63,471 nt of DNA, from assembly GCA_022385805.1 (NCBI GenBank), contig MU277676.1:573907-637377 (forward strand), written 5' to 3'. Shown here one piece after another: positions 23,340 through 37,995 of this stretch. The notes under the pieces were generated by a model that saw nothing but the letters and a program-made list of their open reading frames with translations, ran no database searches and was not told where the DNA came from. How positions within the stretch are numbered: the stretch's first letter is position 1; each line of letters opens with the position of its first letter. The DNA comes from Pilatotrama ljubarskyi. Its lineage: Eukaryota > Basidiomycota > Agaricomycetes > Polyporales > Polyporaceae. Both the position numbers and the translations under genes were made by a program.

Positions 23340-26300
23340 CTAGTACTGATGCGCGAACACAGATGGGAAGTGGATGATGGGGTCCCTCATCGCCTGCAAG
23401 AACTCGGGGGAGAAGTGTTGCTGGTTGAAGGTGAAATCCTGGCTCGGCAGGCCGTGCGGCAGGCCCGTCGATCCCGGACTCCCCGCCATTCCGGGCCCAT
23501 CCGTGCCCGTGCCGTCCAGCGGCGCAGATTCAGGTATGCCGGGCGTCATCCCAGAATTCCCAGCGTCTCCGTGCTGCTCGAGCACGGGCCACCACGAGTC
23601 GTACCCGGGTATGTAGTCCGGGAGCGGCGGGATGTCGCCAGGGATACTCTCGTGCATCTGGTAGGCCTGGTGCGCATGCTGTGGAGGTTGCGTGCGGTGA
23701 AGAAGAGCATGCGCTTGTGCTGATGGCGGTGGGTATTGTGACATGCGGCCGTACGCCTGTGGGACTGCCGGTGCCGCTACTGGGGGTGGGCGAGTATGCA
23801 TATCGTACATCGGATCTGGGTCAAAGGCCACCTGCGCTCGTCGCTTCTGGCGTGAATCGCTCCCAGTGGCGGACGCGTACGCCTCGTCGATGTTCACCTT
23901 CGCGTTCTGAATGAGGTGTCGTACGCGGAGCGCGCTCACCCACGTCGCCTGACATTCATGGAATTCCGGAATTGTCAGGACTTAAACACGTCATGAAGGA
24001 GTGAGGGTGGAATTCATAGGCGTACCTCCATCCCCGCCAAGGCTGCGATGCATTTCTGCAGCCCGACGCTAGCTTGGGTGTCCAGTGGTTTGTACTTGAC
24101 TGTATATGCGAGCTTGTGAGTCTATCTCTCCACGAGTTACGGTGGGCGACGCACGCGTCACTATATGCAGTATCCTAGAGACGTCCGAGTTCTAAGTCTT
24201 ACTTCGAGCTTTGAGCCGGAAAGCACGTACCCGGCAGCCTGAAGGCAGTTTGCTACGAACGGCGGAGCCCAACGCATATCGTACTTCTCGTGGTAGAGCA
24301 TAGCTGTAAGCATTTGTTCAGAACTTGGCAGGCAATCAGGGCACAAAGGGATGACTCACCGAATGACGCTACTTGGCTCGCCGCACCTTGACAGATATCG
24401 TACGACTCCCAGGGCACCGGGTCTGGGTCCAAAGACGGAGAATTCCCTCGGGCCAGCCTATCGGAGGTTGCACGGATCAGGATGCGGCTTCACTGATTTG
24501 ACAAGGCACGTACTCAGCGCCCTTTGGAATGCTGTAGGACGATCGCCGATTAGCCCACACATAGGATGGTCAGACAGGTGAAAACTCACAACGGCCGATG
24601 CAATAGGAGGACGCTCGCCCAGTACTGTATATGCATAACGAGCACGTGCGGTGCAGGAGACGGACGTGCGCTCTTCACGGAATAGTTGAGGTGGTCCGGT
24701 AACTCGAGCGCCCATTGGAGCAGCCGACTGTAGAGCTGCTGGCGCAAAGCGCGAGAGGGCACGGTGTGCGCTCGTGAGACGCGGTACACGTTAGCGAGGA
24801 TCTCGCCGGTGATGACGTCTGTAACGAAAGGAGTGCGTGAGCATGACGGACGACAGCATGACGAGGACATTTGGGGGTTATCGTACATAGCGAGGAGATA
24901 TGGCGCAGATATCCAATGCGAACTGCTGGGACGGGTGCTACTGTACCGTAACGTGGGTCGACGGGGCAGGGCTGCCACATCTGCTCCGCGTCGTCCTATC
25001 ACATTCGCTTAACGTGTGTAGCAGCGATTAGACAGTAACTGACGTACCGCAGGCACCTCCAGCAGAGGCGTAGAGAAGTCGCCTTCATGCACTGCAATAG
25101 TGCGCCCGAGGAACAGCGCGGAGAACCTTCGGAACCACATATCGTCAGATCTCAGCGTGGCGCCTTTTGTATACCTATTCACGAGGGAAGGGCGCGGATA
25201 CGTACTTCTCGGCAAGGCAGCATGCCCACCAGATGCGTTTGCGGATCACCTTCTCTTGCTCTGTGAAGAGCTCCCGGCCGTTGTGCATCCACTTGTCGGG
25301 GTTACGATTTAGACCGAGATCTAGGGCCTATAGCGGAGGTGGCTCAGAACTCGTCGAGTGCTCAAGTTTGGACTATCGAGAACTGACCATGCGCACTGCC
25401 ATGCCTGGAGGACGTACTCATCAGAAAGACAGGACGAGACGATGTTCGAGATAAAGCTTACCGATGTGAAGCCACCCCTCCTCCAAGCTCCCTGCATTGT
25501 ACCCCAACTCAGCAAGCCATCCATGATTGGCCTCGCGACTCAGCGGAATCCGGACGTACCGATCCCATACTCCCTCATGCCCAGCAGAATCAGCGCCTGC
25601 ACAGTCGACGTCCGGCTCTCGTGATACATCGTGTCCAGGATCCTCCGCGCGCAAGCGGCATAGTCTTCCGCACGGGCAGCCTCACGTTCCGCTGCGGAAC
25701 CTGCTGTTGCTGCTATGCGGTCCAGGGGGTCCATGTGGGTAGCGGCGTAGGCGAACATGGCGAAGAGGAGAAGCTTGGAGAGCTTCTGGGGGTGCTCCGG
25801 GCGAACCTCGGCGTTGACGGGTGGCGCGTTCGAGGAGTGGTCGATATCGGAGTAGCTACACGAGTATTAATGTGCGTGAGCGAAGCCGATCGGTCGTTGA
25901 TTGACCAAGAAATCTCACCCCAGCCTCCTAGAATATGCGTAGAGTATTAGCTACGTTCCATGGTTAGCGAATCGTAGGAAACGGGACCCACATCGCCTTG
26001 TACTGAGCCATGAACGACTCCTCGTCCACGACCGGAACCGCCGTGTTGACATAGGTAAAATACACCTCGATCAGCCGATCCTGCACGTGCGGCGGGGGCA
26101 TGCGGATGTTGAACTCAATGCGCGCCCCGGTCTCCTCAACGAACAAACTTCCGTCAGGACCGGGACCCGGCCAGAACTTCGCCATCGGGAATTGCCTGAA
26201 ACCGCGAACAGTTAAGTGAGCATTACGAACGTTCAGATACACGAAACTGAGGTTAACCAGATCCCCTGAATGTTCCGCCCGTCGTTCCGTTCTGCCTGTA

Positions 26301-27583
26301 CAAGCAGATGCAGCCCGGAAGCGTTGCCATGGTATCGCACCTAGTCCATTCAGTGAATACGACGACACGACGCTGGTCAATGCGCCGCTCACCTCCCGGT
26401 TCTCGTCAATCGACAAGTTTCCGAACGCGTCCGCACAGTCCTCGAGATCGTCCTCGGCCTCTTCTGGCGATGCCCGCGATGGGGCTTGGCTTTGCCGGGA
26501 GTACGGGGAAACCAGCTGCACCAGGTCTGGAGACGGGCCGTCCAGACGTCTCTTCATCCTTGGGGGTTCCGAGCCCGAGGCTTCATCGCGGCCGGCATCT
26601 GCTCCTGGAGTGACTGACGTACGTCGAGATTGTGCGCTGGAGGACGGGGCGCCGAAGGAACGCGCTAGACGTTCGGACAAGCGGTCTTGCCATAAGAGTG
26701 TTGGTCGAGTAGTCTGAATCTGCGGGTCTGGCGAAGCGAATGTGAAGCACGTCATGGCACAGCAATGGAAGTGAGCATACCACGGGCGATGACATTCTCG
26801 ATGACGTTCTCGCGGGTCGCCCGGGATTCCCGACGCGAGCGGTGGCTCTGAGGCTTGGGCTTCTCCGCCACGATGGACGAGAAGAAGTTGTCTTTGGAGG
26901 TATCTATAGCCCGCTTCTGGCGTCCGGTCTTGCCCTGGATTACGGAATCAAACCAGCCTCACAAAGCGAAGACTTCTGGCACTCACGAAGGGACCCGCGT
27001 CGACGGTCTCCAGTATATGCGCAGCTAACTCGTCTTTGCTGAGTGCGTCGACGATGGATCGCGAGCGTACGTCCGTGGAAGACATGATGGCTGCGAGTAC
27101 GCTCTCGACTTGGTGAAGCCGATGTTCCAATGCTTGGATATATCCTTTCGGAGGACCTCTGCGAAAGCTGGGTGCTGTCGTGTTCGATCGATGTCAATGA
27201 ATCCAGCGAGAGATATCGCGGAGTATACTCACCGGTATACGTGCATACTGGGAATCGGGGTCAGCATACTTCGCACACAGTCAGCCCGAACCACCACTGA
27301 TCACTCACCCGCCCCGGTGGCCGCGCAGGACTTGCAAGGCTCGCCGTCTGCGGGCGATGGCTCGCATTTGCTCTTCGACTTTCGACATCTGTCGCAAGCT
27401 GGGACGATATCGGAAGGTGAGCGTTGCCAGCCGTTGAACGCCAAGATCGAATTGGTGCGCACCTTTCGCGCTCCTCTGCGATTTCCCGTGGCCAGAACCC
27501 GAGGGTTCGGCAGCGGCGGAGTCATCGTCGGACCTCTCCGCTGCCGCTGCCGCCACCGCGGTGGCAGCCTTTCCCGCCGGCAT
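23340..27583 (-). CDS. Zn2Cys6 zinc-cluster transcription factor with fungal-specific regulatory domain
   Basis: Start ATG at 27583 gives an Ala/Ser-rich head; an intron with donor GTGCGC (near 27463) joins it to the zinc cluster ACDRCRKSKSKCEPSPADG then PCKSC, the six-cysteine DNA-binding domain. The next conserved exon (about 27130-26990) is a linker helix (EHRLHQVESVLAAIMSS) and DELAAHILETVDAGPF. The middle-homology regulatory domain follows over many exons: QFPMAKFWPGPGPDG, DRLIEVYFTYVNTAVPVVDE, AAARAEDYAACARRIL, STVQALILLGMREYGIG and the hallmark GRTIAVHEGDFSTPLLEV. The C-terminus is a Pro/Gln/His-rich tail ending FPSVFAHQY at 23340. It probably binds CGG-type sites in the nucleus. The regulatory domain resembles the xylanolytic/sugar regulator group, but the target genes cannot be told from the neighbours. 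Confidence 0.88.
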
Positions 27584-30500
27584 CAATAAGATGGCAGTTG
27601 GCTTGCTCCGGCGGGTGAGTAAGGGTGTGGATCAGATATGGCCGATGTGAGCTACAGGGTAGGGCGCTTGTGGATGCGAGTGGGATGGAAACGCGACTTG
27701 TACTGTGGTGCGATCGGATCGACGGAGTTTTCGGATGGGAAGTTGTTGGTCCACGGTGGTCCACCAGGGCAAAGCAGAGCAATCTGTCCTCGGCTGAACG
27801 CAGCGGGCTCGAGTTGGCGCGACTCCCTCTCGGCGAATCGGTGTCGTTCCGGCGTTGTTTCCGGGCCGCCGACCAGCTCAACTCCGCAACAGGCCTGCTC
27901 CGTCGACACAGCAAGGGCAATACGACCGGGATGCAGTCGTAGGGAGAGCAGACGCGGCGACGGGTGCAACGCGAGAGGGCCAGGTGTGAAGATCGCTGCC
28001 TGTATTTGACCAGCTGCAAATCAATCCGGTCCGCGAGGCTTTGGAGCACAGGCTGGGACTGAACCATGCTTACCGCACGGCGCTCCAGGCCCTCCCGTCC
28101 AGCGTCCAGCAGCTCTCACGCTCGTCAATCAAGTGGAGTCCTGCAAAATAACGCCGTATACCGATTGGACGATGCGACGCGTCTCGGCGGTTAGCAGGAG
28201 CGTTCAACCGGCAGCGAGCTGAGCGCACGGCCTGGATGAGTCGAGCAAAGCGGTCGACAGTGTTGGCCCAGTCCGCAAACTGTCGGCGCTGTCACCCAGT
28301 CGGCGCGACCGGGTCGACCCGACTGTCGGCAAAGTCTGCGACCAACTTTCGCACGACCTGGGTGACTCCGTCGGCGCTTAACGTACAGTTGCGCGCGCGA
28401 GTGTCTCCTCGCAAGTCCACGTAGTCGCCTGGTCTCGGAGGGCCGCACTTGTGCTTTCCATGTCCTCGAAGTACATCGCGTACATGCCGTATACCATATT
28501 GCATACATACAACAACTAATGAGCGCTCAAAATCATATCTGCGAGGTCGTCCAGCTCGAATTCCTCCGTGTCGACCTCTTCACCGTCAGCATCCATGTCG
28601 AGAATCTCCCAGAGTGCTACATCAGCATATCGGCGCAACAAATTGTAGCGGCCTGGATTGGTCTATAGAACAGGTAGTATGTTACAATACCTGTCGTATA
28701 CGATGTATTAGTGCCGGGAACCCATGGACTCTACTAGATCATTGCGGATTGATGTAGAGGCCTGTATTCCACCGTGCGGCCGCCTGTATGATACTACATT
28801 TTCGCCCGAGGGCCTCCACAGAGCGATAGAGCAGGCCGCGCGGCGCATTGTAGAGCTTAGTAGAGCTCTATAAATCGCCGCGCGCAGTGCCATAGACCTT
28901 CGCGCGAGGTCCTGTAGACCACCGCGTGATAACAGTAATCCCCGGAAGTTGTTCTCAAACACTCCAGGAGATCATTCAGAACACGCGAGCTTTCCGTGGC
29001 GACGTGCATGCAACACCCCACTGCCAGTCAAGAAGGCCAAAGTGAATATTCAGATCCCTGCTGTTTCATTTGCTCGAAACAAATACATGATTATCAACGT
29101 AGGTACAGTATTAGCTGCATGGTGCTCGAAGTCTCGCAGTATGCAGATAGATCATATGCACATAGACCTTGAAGCCAGTATCATGCTGTCGTTGGCAGGG
29201 CACCAGCGATGCAGACATAGAGCACAGGGGGTGGGAAGAAACACACCCATCACAGTGCAGATGGGAACAGACTTACGGACAAGTGAGAAGACGGAGTGTA
29301 TGCGCGGCACACACTCACAAGAGGACCCACTTACCCACTTACCGTACTAGTCTCATCTACATGACTATACCATAGTCATGACGAGCGCGAAAGTGTGGCG
29401 CGGAGTACATGCACCTAGTAGACGTCATGGTGCTTGAGAGTCCGAGTCAGGGAGGACATGGGGATGAGAAGGGATGAGTTCGACGAGGAGACGAGTGCAG
29501 ACGACTGGCTGTTATATACAGACGACGAGTGGAGTGGTGAAGGAAGCCGGCGTGGAGTTGAAACATTTGACAGCTTTTCACCTAAAGCATTGGACAACAA
29601 CCATTCTGGGACATCGCTCGGATTCGGACATGGCGTCAAGTTGCAGGAATACTGGCACTGTCAGTGTCCGGCCATGATGCATGACTTTGTTTGCCTTCGT
29701 CACCTGACATGAACGTTACTGTAGCTGTATCCAGTATACTGCTCAGCTCGAGCCTTATGTTGAATTCAAGGCCCATGCTCATGAAAGGCTGCCCGCATTA
29801 TTTCTCACTTGTACTCTTGCATCCCGCCCCACGAAGGCCACAAAACCTCTGGTCCCAATGGGTACGCCGGAGAGTGATGTCTACTTTGATCTTATACGGT
29901 ATTCATCTACAGAGCTCTATAATGGCTAGTACCGTACGACAGAAGGTCTACAGCATGAGTAGCATGTGATGACAGGCGACAGCGCTTTACAGACCCACCT
30001 ACAGTGCATAGTCGTGTACGCTGAATGCCTGTCGAGCGCTACCTCCATCATCATGCTCTGTAGGCGCCTACATCCAAATGCTCGGTTTGCTGATGACTTC
30101 ACGCCAACTGACAAGCATTCTCACTGCTTGGGATCAAAATTTTTCGGAGTTCCGCCGCGGGCCGTGACGGTGACAGAGAGCGCTCGACGTCCTGACTGAC
30201 CTATGAGCTTGATATATCTCATGTACAACATGCACGGTAAGACAGAACGGTAGTGGGAGATTGAGATTGATGGATTTTGAGTCCCAGTGAGTAGCTGCAT
30301 GCCAGCCTGAGATGCGCAAGTGAGCAAGCAGGGATGGCCCGACAGCCTGTGAGTCCGGACCGATCTCCGGAGCGCCCACTGGAGGGACTGAAGCGCCTAA
30401 CCATGCGCAGTTCAAACCTGCCTTAGCCACAACTTCCACGATCGCACAAAGTAGACCGCCGCGATTCCGGCCGTCCATGAGCGAGATTTAACACGGTAAT

Positions 30501-31005
30501 AAGCAGATCCAATGTAATATTCGAAGTACTGCGGCTGATGCTCAGGCAGGTGCAGGCGCGGGTCACGGCGAAATCCACTAGGTATATCCGCCCGCTGAGA
30601 GCCGGCAGAATCGCCTTTGTGCGAGTTGGCCTAGCGGATAAAAGCTTGCGGCAGCTTGGCCTTGAACCCCATTTCAGACTCGGTCTCCCTGGACGCTGAG
30701 GCACGACAGCCACAGTCAGCGATCGTCCGGACAGTCGCTCCGGCACTTTACAACTCTCAATCCGTTTGTTCAATAGTCATCAAGCGGTCTAGCATATACC
30801 AGCATCGGTGAGTGTGATCAAAGCTTAGGGAAACACATTGTGGGACAATAGTGACTTATGGGAAATTCCGTTGGCTTCATGCGAAACGTTGTGACCTGCT
30901 TGGCCCCCGGCGCTTGCACGCACATCTCCTTTGTTCATCTTAGCCACCACCACCACCACCAGACCAACCTCCTCTTGCGTCCAGAGCAAAGCGCGACAAT
31001 ATAAG
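27584..31005. other. Gene-poor region with degenerate repeats
   Basis: The longest stretch without a supported gene, 3.4 kb, between two divergent genes. The first several hundred bases must hold the regulator's promoter and leader, and the last few hundred the FunK1 promoter, whose leader ends in a short CAC run (30944-30960). Between 28.5 and 30.5 kb the DNA is more AT-rich, has no frame longer than about 130 codons and contains the repeat at 28751-28929. It may be a decayed mobile element, but I see no transposase, reverse transcriptase or terminal repeat. Confidence 0.5.
28751..28929. repeat. Degenerate short direct repeats (TAGA...CGCG)
   Basis: About six or seven imperfect units of roughly 20-40 bp in tandem, each with a TAGA or TATA core followed by a GC block such as CCGCGCGGC, CGCCGCGCGC, TTCGCGCGAGG or CACCGCGTG. 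Clear cores start near 28755, 28827, 28851, 28861, 28869, 28892 and 28914. The units are too diverged for a satellite in the strict sense; they could be a decayed tandem repeat. Confidence 0.4.
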
Positions 31006-33895
31006 ATGTCGAACTCAACAGGCTCGTACTGCGGCTCGATCCGCTACTCGAGCGACTCAGGTATGCCGATCCCAGCTAGTCCTCGCAGGAACAAGGGCGT
31101 ATGCCCTCCGGCTAATACGCGCGACGAAGTCAGAGAAAATAGCAAAGCGGTCAAGGACGGCTGGGAGAGCGAGGTCGAAGGCCGCATCCTTCAGTACCCA
31201 GACACCACCGACGAGTTCATCGAGGATCTCCTGCCGACCTCGACGCCGTTCACGCTCACCAACGACATAGGCGATGCCTTCAAGTCCTACGACCCTAAGA
31301 AAGGGAAGGAGGTCGACGGCTACAAGGGCCTGGTGCGTTGACTAGGTTCTCAGGATGTGCCGCGCGACACTGACCCTTCCGAAGTTGTGCGGCCTACGTA
31401 CGCTGGTCAAGGGCTTCGAGAAAGACAAGAAGCTCTCCTTCGTCGACACTCACGCGATCCGCATGTACTTCCCCTTCGACTCATTCAAGGACCAACACCA
31501 CTACACCTACCCCGACATCTCCGTATCGTTCCCGGGGCAACCACTTTCGCCGACGACCTGGCACGGGATCTCGATGGTCATCGAGGTCAAGAGCGACGCA
31601 TCGGACGATCCGTTCCCGAGGAGCGGCTTGAAAAACACGTCCACAGTCGTGCAACTCGCCAAGAACGCCAGGAGCCTCCTGCTGGCTCACGGCTTCCTTT
31701 CCGCCTTCACCATCGGCGTGTATGGCAACATCGTCCGCCTGGCTCGGTTTGACCGATCCTGCGCGATTGTCTCGCCGCCCATCGACATCACGAACGCCGA
31801 CGGGCCACGACTGCTGCAGAAATTCCTATGGCACTACTCGCACCCCCGCATCGGGGAAACCGTCGTCGGCTGCGATCCGACGGTGGCAAAGCTCGATACC
31901 GCCGGCCAAGAGTGGGTCAGGGCACAACTCGAGAAGGCGAACGCGAAGGACTGGGAGAAGCACGTGCGCGAGCTCGACAAGGCCCGTCGCGTAGAGGTCT
32001 ACGACCGGAAGACGGGCAAGAGCGTGCCGTACATCTTGTACCATGTCGTCGACGTCAACGGACGTCTGTTCTCTCGGGCTACGACGGTGTGGCGCGCACT
32101 GAAGGACACGCGCATTTTGGCGGACGGCGAACTGATCGACGATCCTACGTGCACGACACCGGCGAAACCGCAGATCGTCAAGGAAGCATGGCGCCAACTG
32201 GTTCGTCGGAGCGAAGCCGAGATCTACGAGCGTATCGAAGAGAAGATCCCGCGGGAGGAGCGGTTCGGGCTTCCGACGATGGTGTGCGGGGGAGACATGG
32301 GCTCTCGAGAACTGCACTGGTGGGAAGAGACGCGGCGACGGCGAACGACTGACGCGGACGACGCTATCCCCCAATCGGGATCGCACACCTCTGACCCATC
32401 GACGAACCCACCTGACGACCCTTCTGAATCTGACTCACTAAGCATACCTTCCGAGGACTTCCCTCTGCCCTTCCCCCAGCAGCAGACGTACTCGTGGAGG
32501 CTCCTGTACGGTGAACAGTACACTCACCTGGAGCGCAGCCACATGAGGATCGTCATCGATGATATCGGACGTCCCCTTACACAATTCACGTGCACGCGTG
32601 AGCTGGTGCAAGCGATACGAGACGCTATCGCCGGTGCGTGCTTGAGTTTGTCAATCTCCACAATGGGCTCGACGCTGACACTGGGTTACAGGGCATCAGC
32701 AGGCGCGGGAAAGAGCGCAAGTCCTCCACCGAGATGTCAGTGTCGGCAACATACTCATCGTCGACGAGCCAAAGGAGAAGGGCTTCGGCGGCTTCTTGCA
32801 CGACTACGACTATAGCTCGATCGAAGACGAGGATGAGGGCTACGAGACTGGATCTCCTTCGCCGCTACAGAGTGCCGGCGACGGCGACGATTCGGATCAA
32901 AAAGAGCGCACAGTAGGCAGAGTCTTGCTCCTCATCCGTTCGAAGTTGCTCATCTCGACTGTTCTCAGGGAACGTACTACTTCATGGCCTACGAGATACT
33001 GGTCGGCGCCACCACTGGACCTACCATACACCACACCCATCACGATCTCGAGTCGTTCTACTGGGTCCTTATCTGGATCGTCCTCCGCCACACAAGTCAT
33101 GACCATCCTAAAGGCCAGCTTGCCTGCGTGGAGGTATTCGGCTATACCAGCGATGCCTTCAGTTCAGCCATGAAACGTGACTGGGCAACGAGACAGCTAG
33201 AACGTCCTCTTAGCGTCCAAAACAATGCCCCCTTGTCGCAGCTCCTGCGCGATCTCGCCGAGATGGTCTGCGACAACATTCCCCACCCACGATGGCCAAC
33301 CGTCCACCTCACATACAAGCGTATGCTGCGAGCATTTGATGCGGCCTTGGCCCTGGAGAACTGGCCCAAGAACGACTTCGTCCGCTGCGAACTACTCGAC
33401 CCACGAACCGTATCCCAGATTGGGCTGCGACGTACGGGCACCGATCGCGCATCCGGCCCTATTCCCGAGTCGAGCGGGCGGCAAGCAATAGCCATCCGCG
33501 GTCCTTCGGTACATTCATTGGACTGCTCCCGCTCAGCGCCCGAAGGTGTCCCGGAAGGATCAGTGGCGGAAGCACCGACCACTCCCGTCGCTAGTGCTTC
33601 GACCTCCACCGGCTCCCGTCTCCCGGGCCTGCGGTCATCTTCGAAACGCCGTCGACTTGAAGAGGCCGTTCAGCTCCCTTATACAGGGTCGAGCTCGAAC
33701 AAGCGCTTCAAGTCGGGCGGCGACATGGGTCCCCCTGCGCTGCCTGCGGTTCGTTCGCATCCAACGAGGACCCCACGTAGCGGGCAAGCGCAGCCGTCTC
33801 GGAGGAGCCGCGAGCGCGTCTCTGCTGCACCTACCAGGTCGAGCGAGAGGATCCGGGCGGCGGCCGAGAAGAGGGCGACCTCTCGAAGTGGATAA
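31006..33895 (+). CDS. FunK1-type fungal protein kinase, copy 1
   Basis: Protein kinase-like protein of the fungal-specific FunK1 family. Start ATG at 31006 in MSNSTGSYCGSIRYSS; about four exons. The N-terminal domain (to about 31950) includes DTHAIRMYFPFDSF and GISMVIEVKSD, typical of FunK1 proteins upstream of the kinase fold. Kinase elements: IVKEAWRQ with the likely ATP-binding Lys, a following Glu helix (SEAEIYERIEE), the catalytic loop HRDVSVGNILIVD with Asp and Asn intact, and HDYDYSS where most kinases have DFG. The C-lobe continues GTYYFMAYEIL and HHDLESFYWVLIWIVL. A basic Ser-rich tail (SSSKRRRLEEAV, SNKRFKSGG, SSERIRAAAEKR) looks disordered and nuclear. A close paralogue lies inverted at 61605-63471. 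Substrate unknown. Confidence 0.85.
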
Positions 33896-34598
33896 GATTG
33901 GATAGAATTGGATACCTCTACGCCTGGCACGTTCTACGCGCGATACCTCATACCCTCCTCCCTCCCTTCCTCCTCCATCTCTCTGCGGACTACATACGAT
34001 ACCCAGTTTCATAGTAAGTTATACCTGCTGTGCTTTGCTTTCTTGTATTTGTTCTCTGCTTTGTCTCCAACGCGATCGCTTTCAATCCTGCCTGCTAGGT
34101 GCGGCCATTGCGCCATAATTTCCAGAATCTACGTTGAGACCTAGTCATCTGTGTATAGAGTAAGTTTCTCTGGATTCACTGACATCCACTAGGCGGACTG
34201 GCGCAGTGCGCACACGCCGGCAAACATTCGCCCTTTTCGCGACCCCCAATATCACCAAGGAATATGTATCACAGCTGTCGTGTCAGGGAATTGCCTTTGT
34301 GGTCACTCTGAAATGATAGCTGTCTAACAAGTTCCAGGGCATGTCAGAGGCCTTGGAACTTACTGTATCTCGGAATGTTTGCCGTGGCATGTGTGGCTGC
34401 TACGAGAATACTGTACTTACCTATAGATCTGCCGCCGCGGCCCGTACCTCCGGCGGGCGTGAGTTGTCATTGCGATACCACTTCGAAACAAGGAGGCCTT
34501 TTCTTGATAATTACAGCACTAGTACTGTGTTGATATCAATCGCGCTGTGCGATAGGTGGAGCCTGCTTGCGGTGTCGGACGGACGAGTGTCCTGAAGA
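33896..34598. other. FunK1 3' flank and RIX7 promoter
   Basis: No gene supported. The first about 150 bp resemble the 3' flank of the second FunK1 gene (shared segment near 33985-34050), which suggests a conserved 3' untranslated region. The remainder leads into RIX7. Confidence 0.5.
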
Positions 34599-37508
<2,910 letters not shown>

Positions 37509-37995
37509 GCTCTGCTGCATCACCCCTCGGATTCCTTCGTTGAGAACTCGGCAGTGGTCCACGGGTATAGTGCGGCCTATGATCTGAATGGGATAGATTC
37601 TTGAAGCACCTGTAGACGTTCTGTATGCGGTGATTGGGATCGAGTACCAAGCCATCGGATGCGATAGCAACACGGGGTACTCACTCCGTGGACACAATGT
37701 TCGTCCAGAAGATCAAGTGTTTGTTCATAGTCGACGCGGCCGCGAAATGGAGAGGTACTTACTACCTTGATAAGATTAGATCCAGTACAAAGCTGCGTCA
37801 TCCATCCAGATGCGATATTCACTTGTCGACCTCTTCAACCTGACCTTCTCGCTCATTCCCTGCTGCGACAATACAGTGCATCGATAAAATCGTCACTCTC
37901 TATCCTTTCCACAAGTTGTCGTATATTGAAACGCTGAAGTCTAGCTCTTGATTCGGTTCATACCTCATCACACGTTCTGCAACCGGCCACAGAGG
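37509..37995. other. Intergenic, RIX7 to PPE1
   Basis: About 490 bp on the same strand. It holds the RIX7 transcript end and the PPE1 promoter; no gene seen. Confidence 0.5.

Noticed and set aside
19337..27583. OPT transporter and zinc-cluster regulator as a nutrient or secondary-metabolite cluster
   Set aside because: No biosynthetic enzyme is present, the two genes are convergent and their neighbours are housekeeping genes.
23340..27583. Naming the zinc-cluster regulator XlnR or AmyR
   Set aside because: The regulatory-domain motifs are shared by many regulators; the evidence allows only the family.
28191..28508. Overlapping frames of about 60-105 codons near 28.2-28.5 kb as a transposase remnant
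   Set aside because: No catalytic motif, terminal repeats or target duplication is visible.
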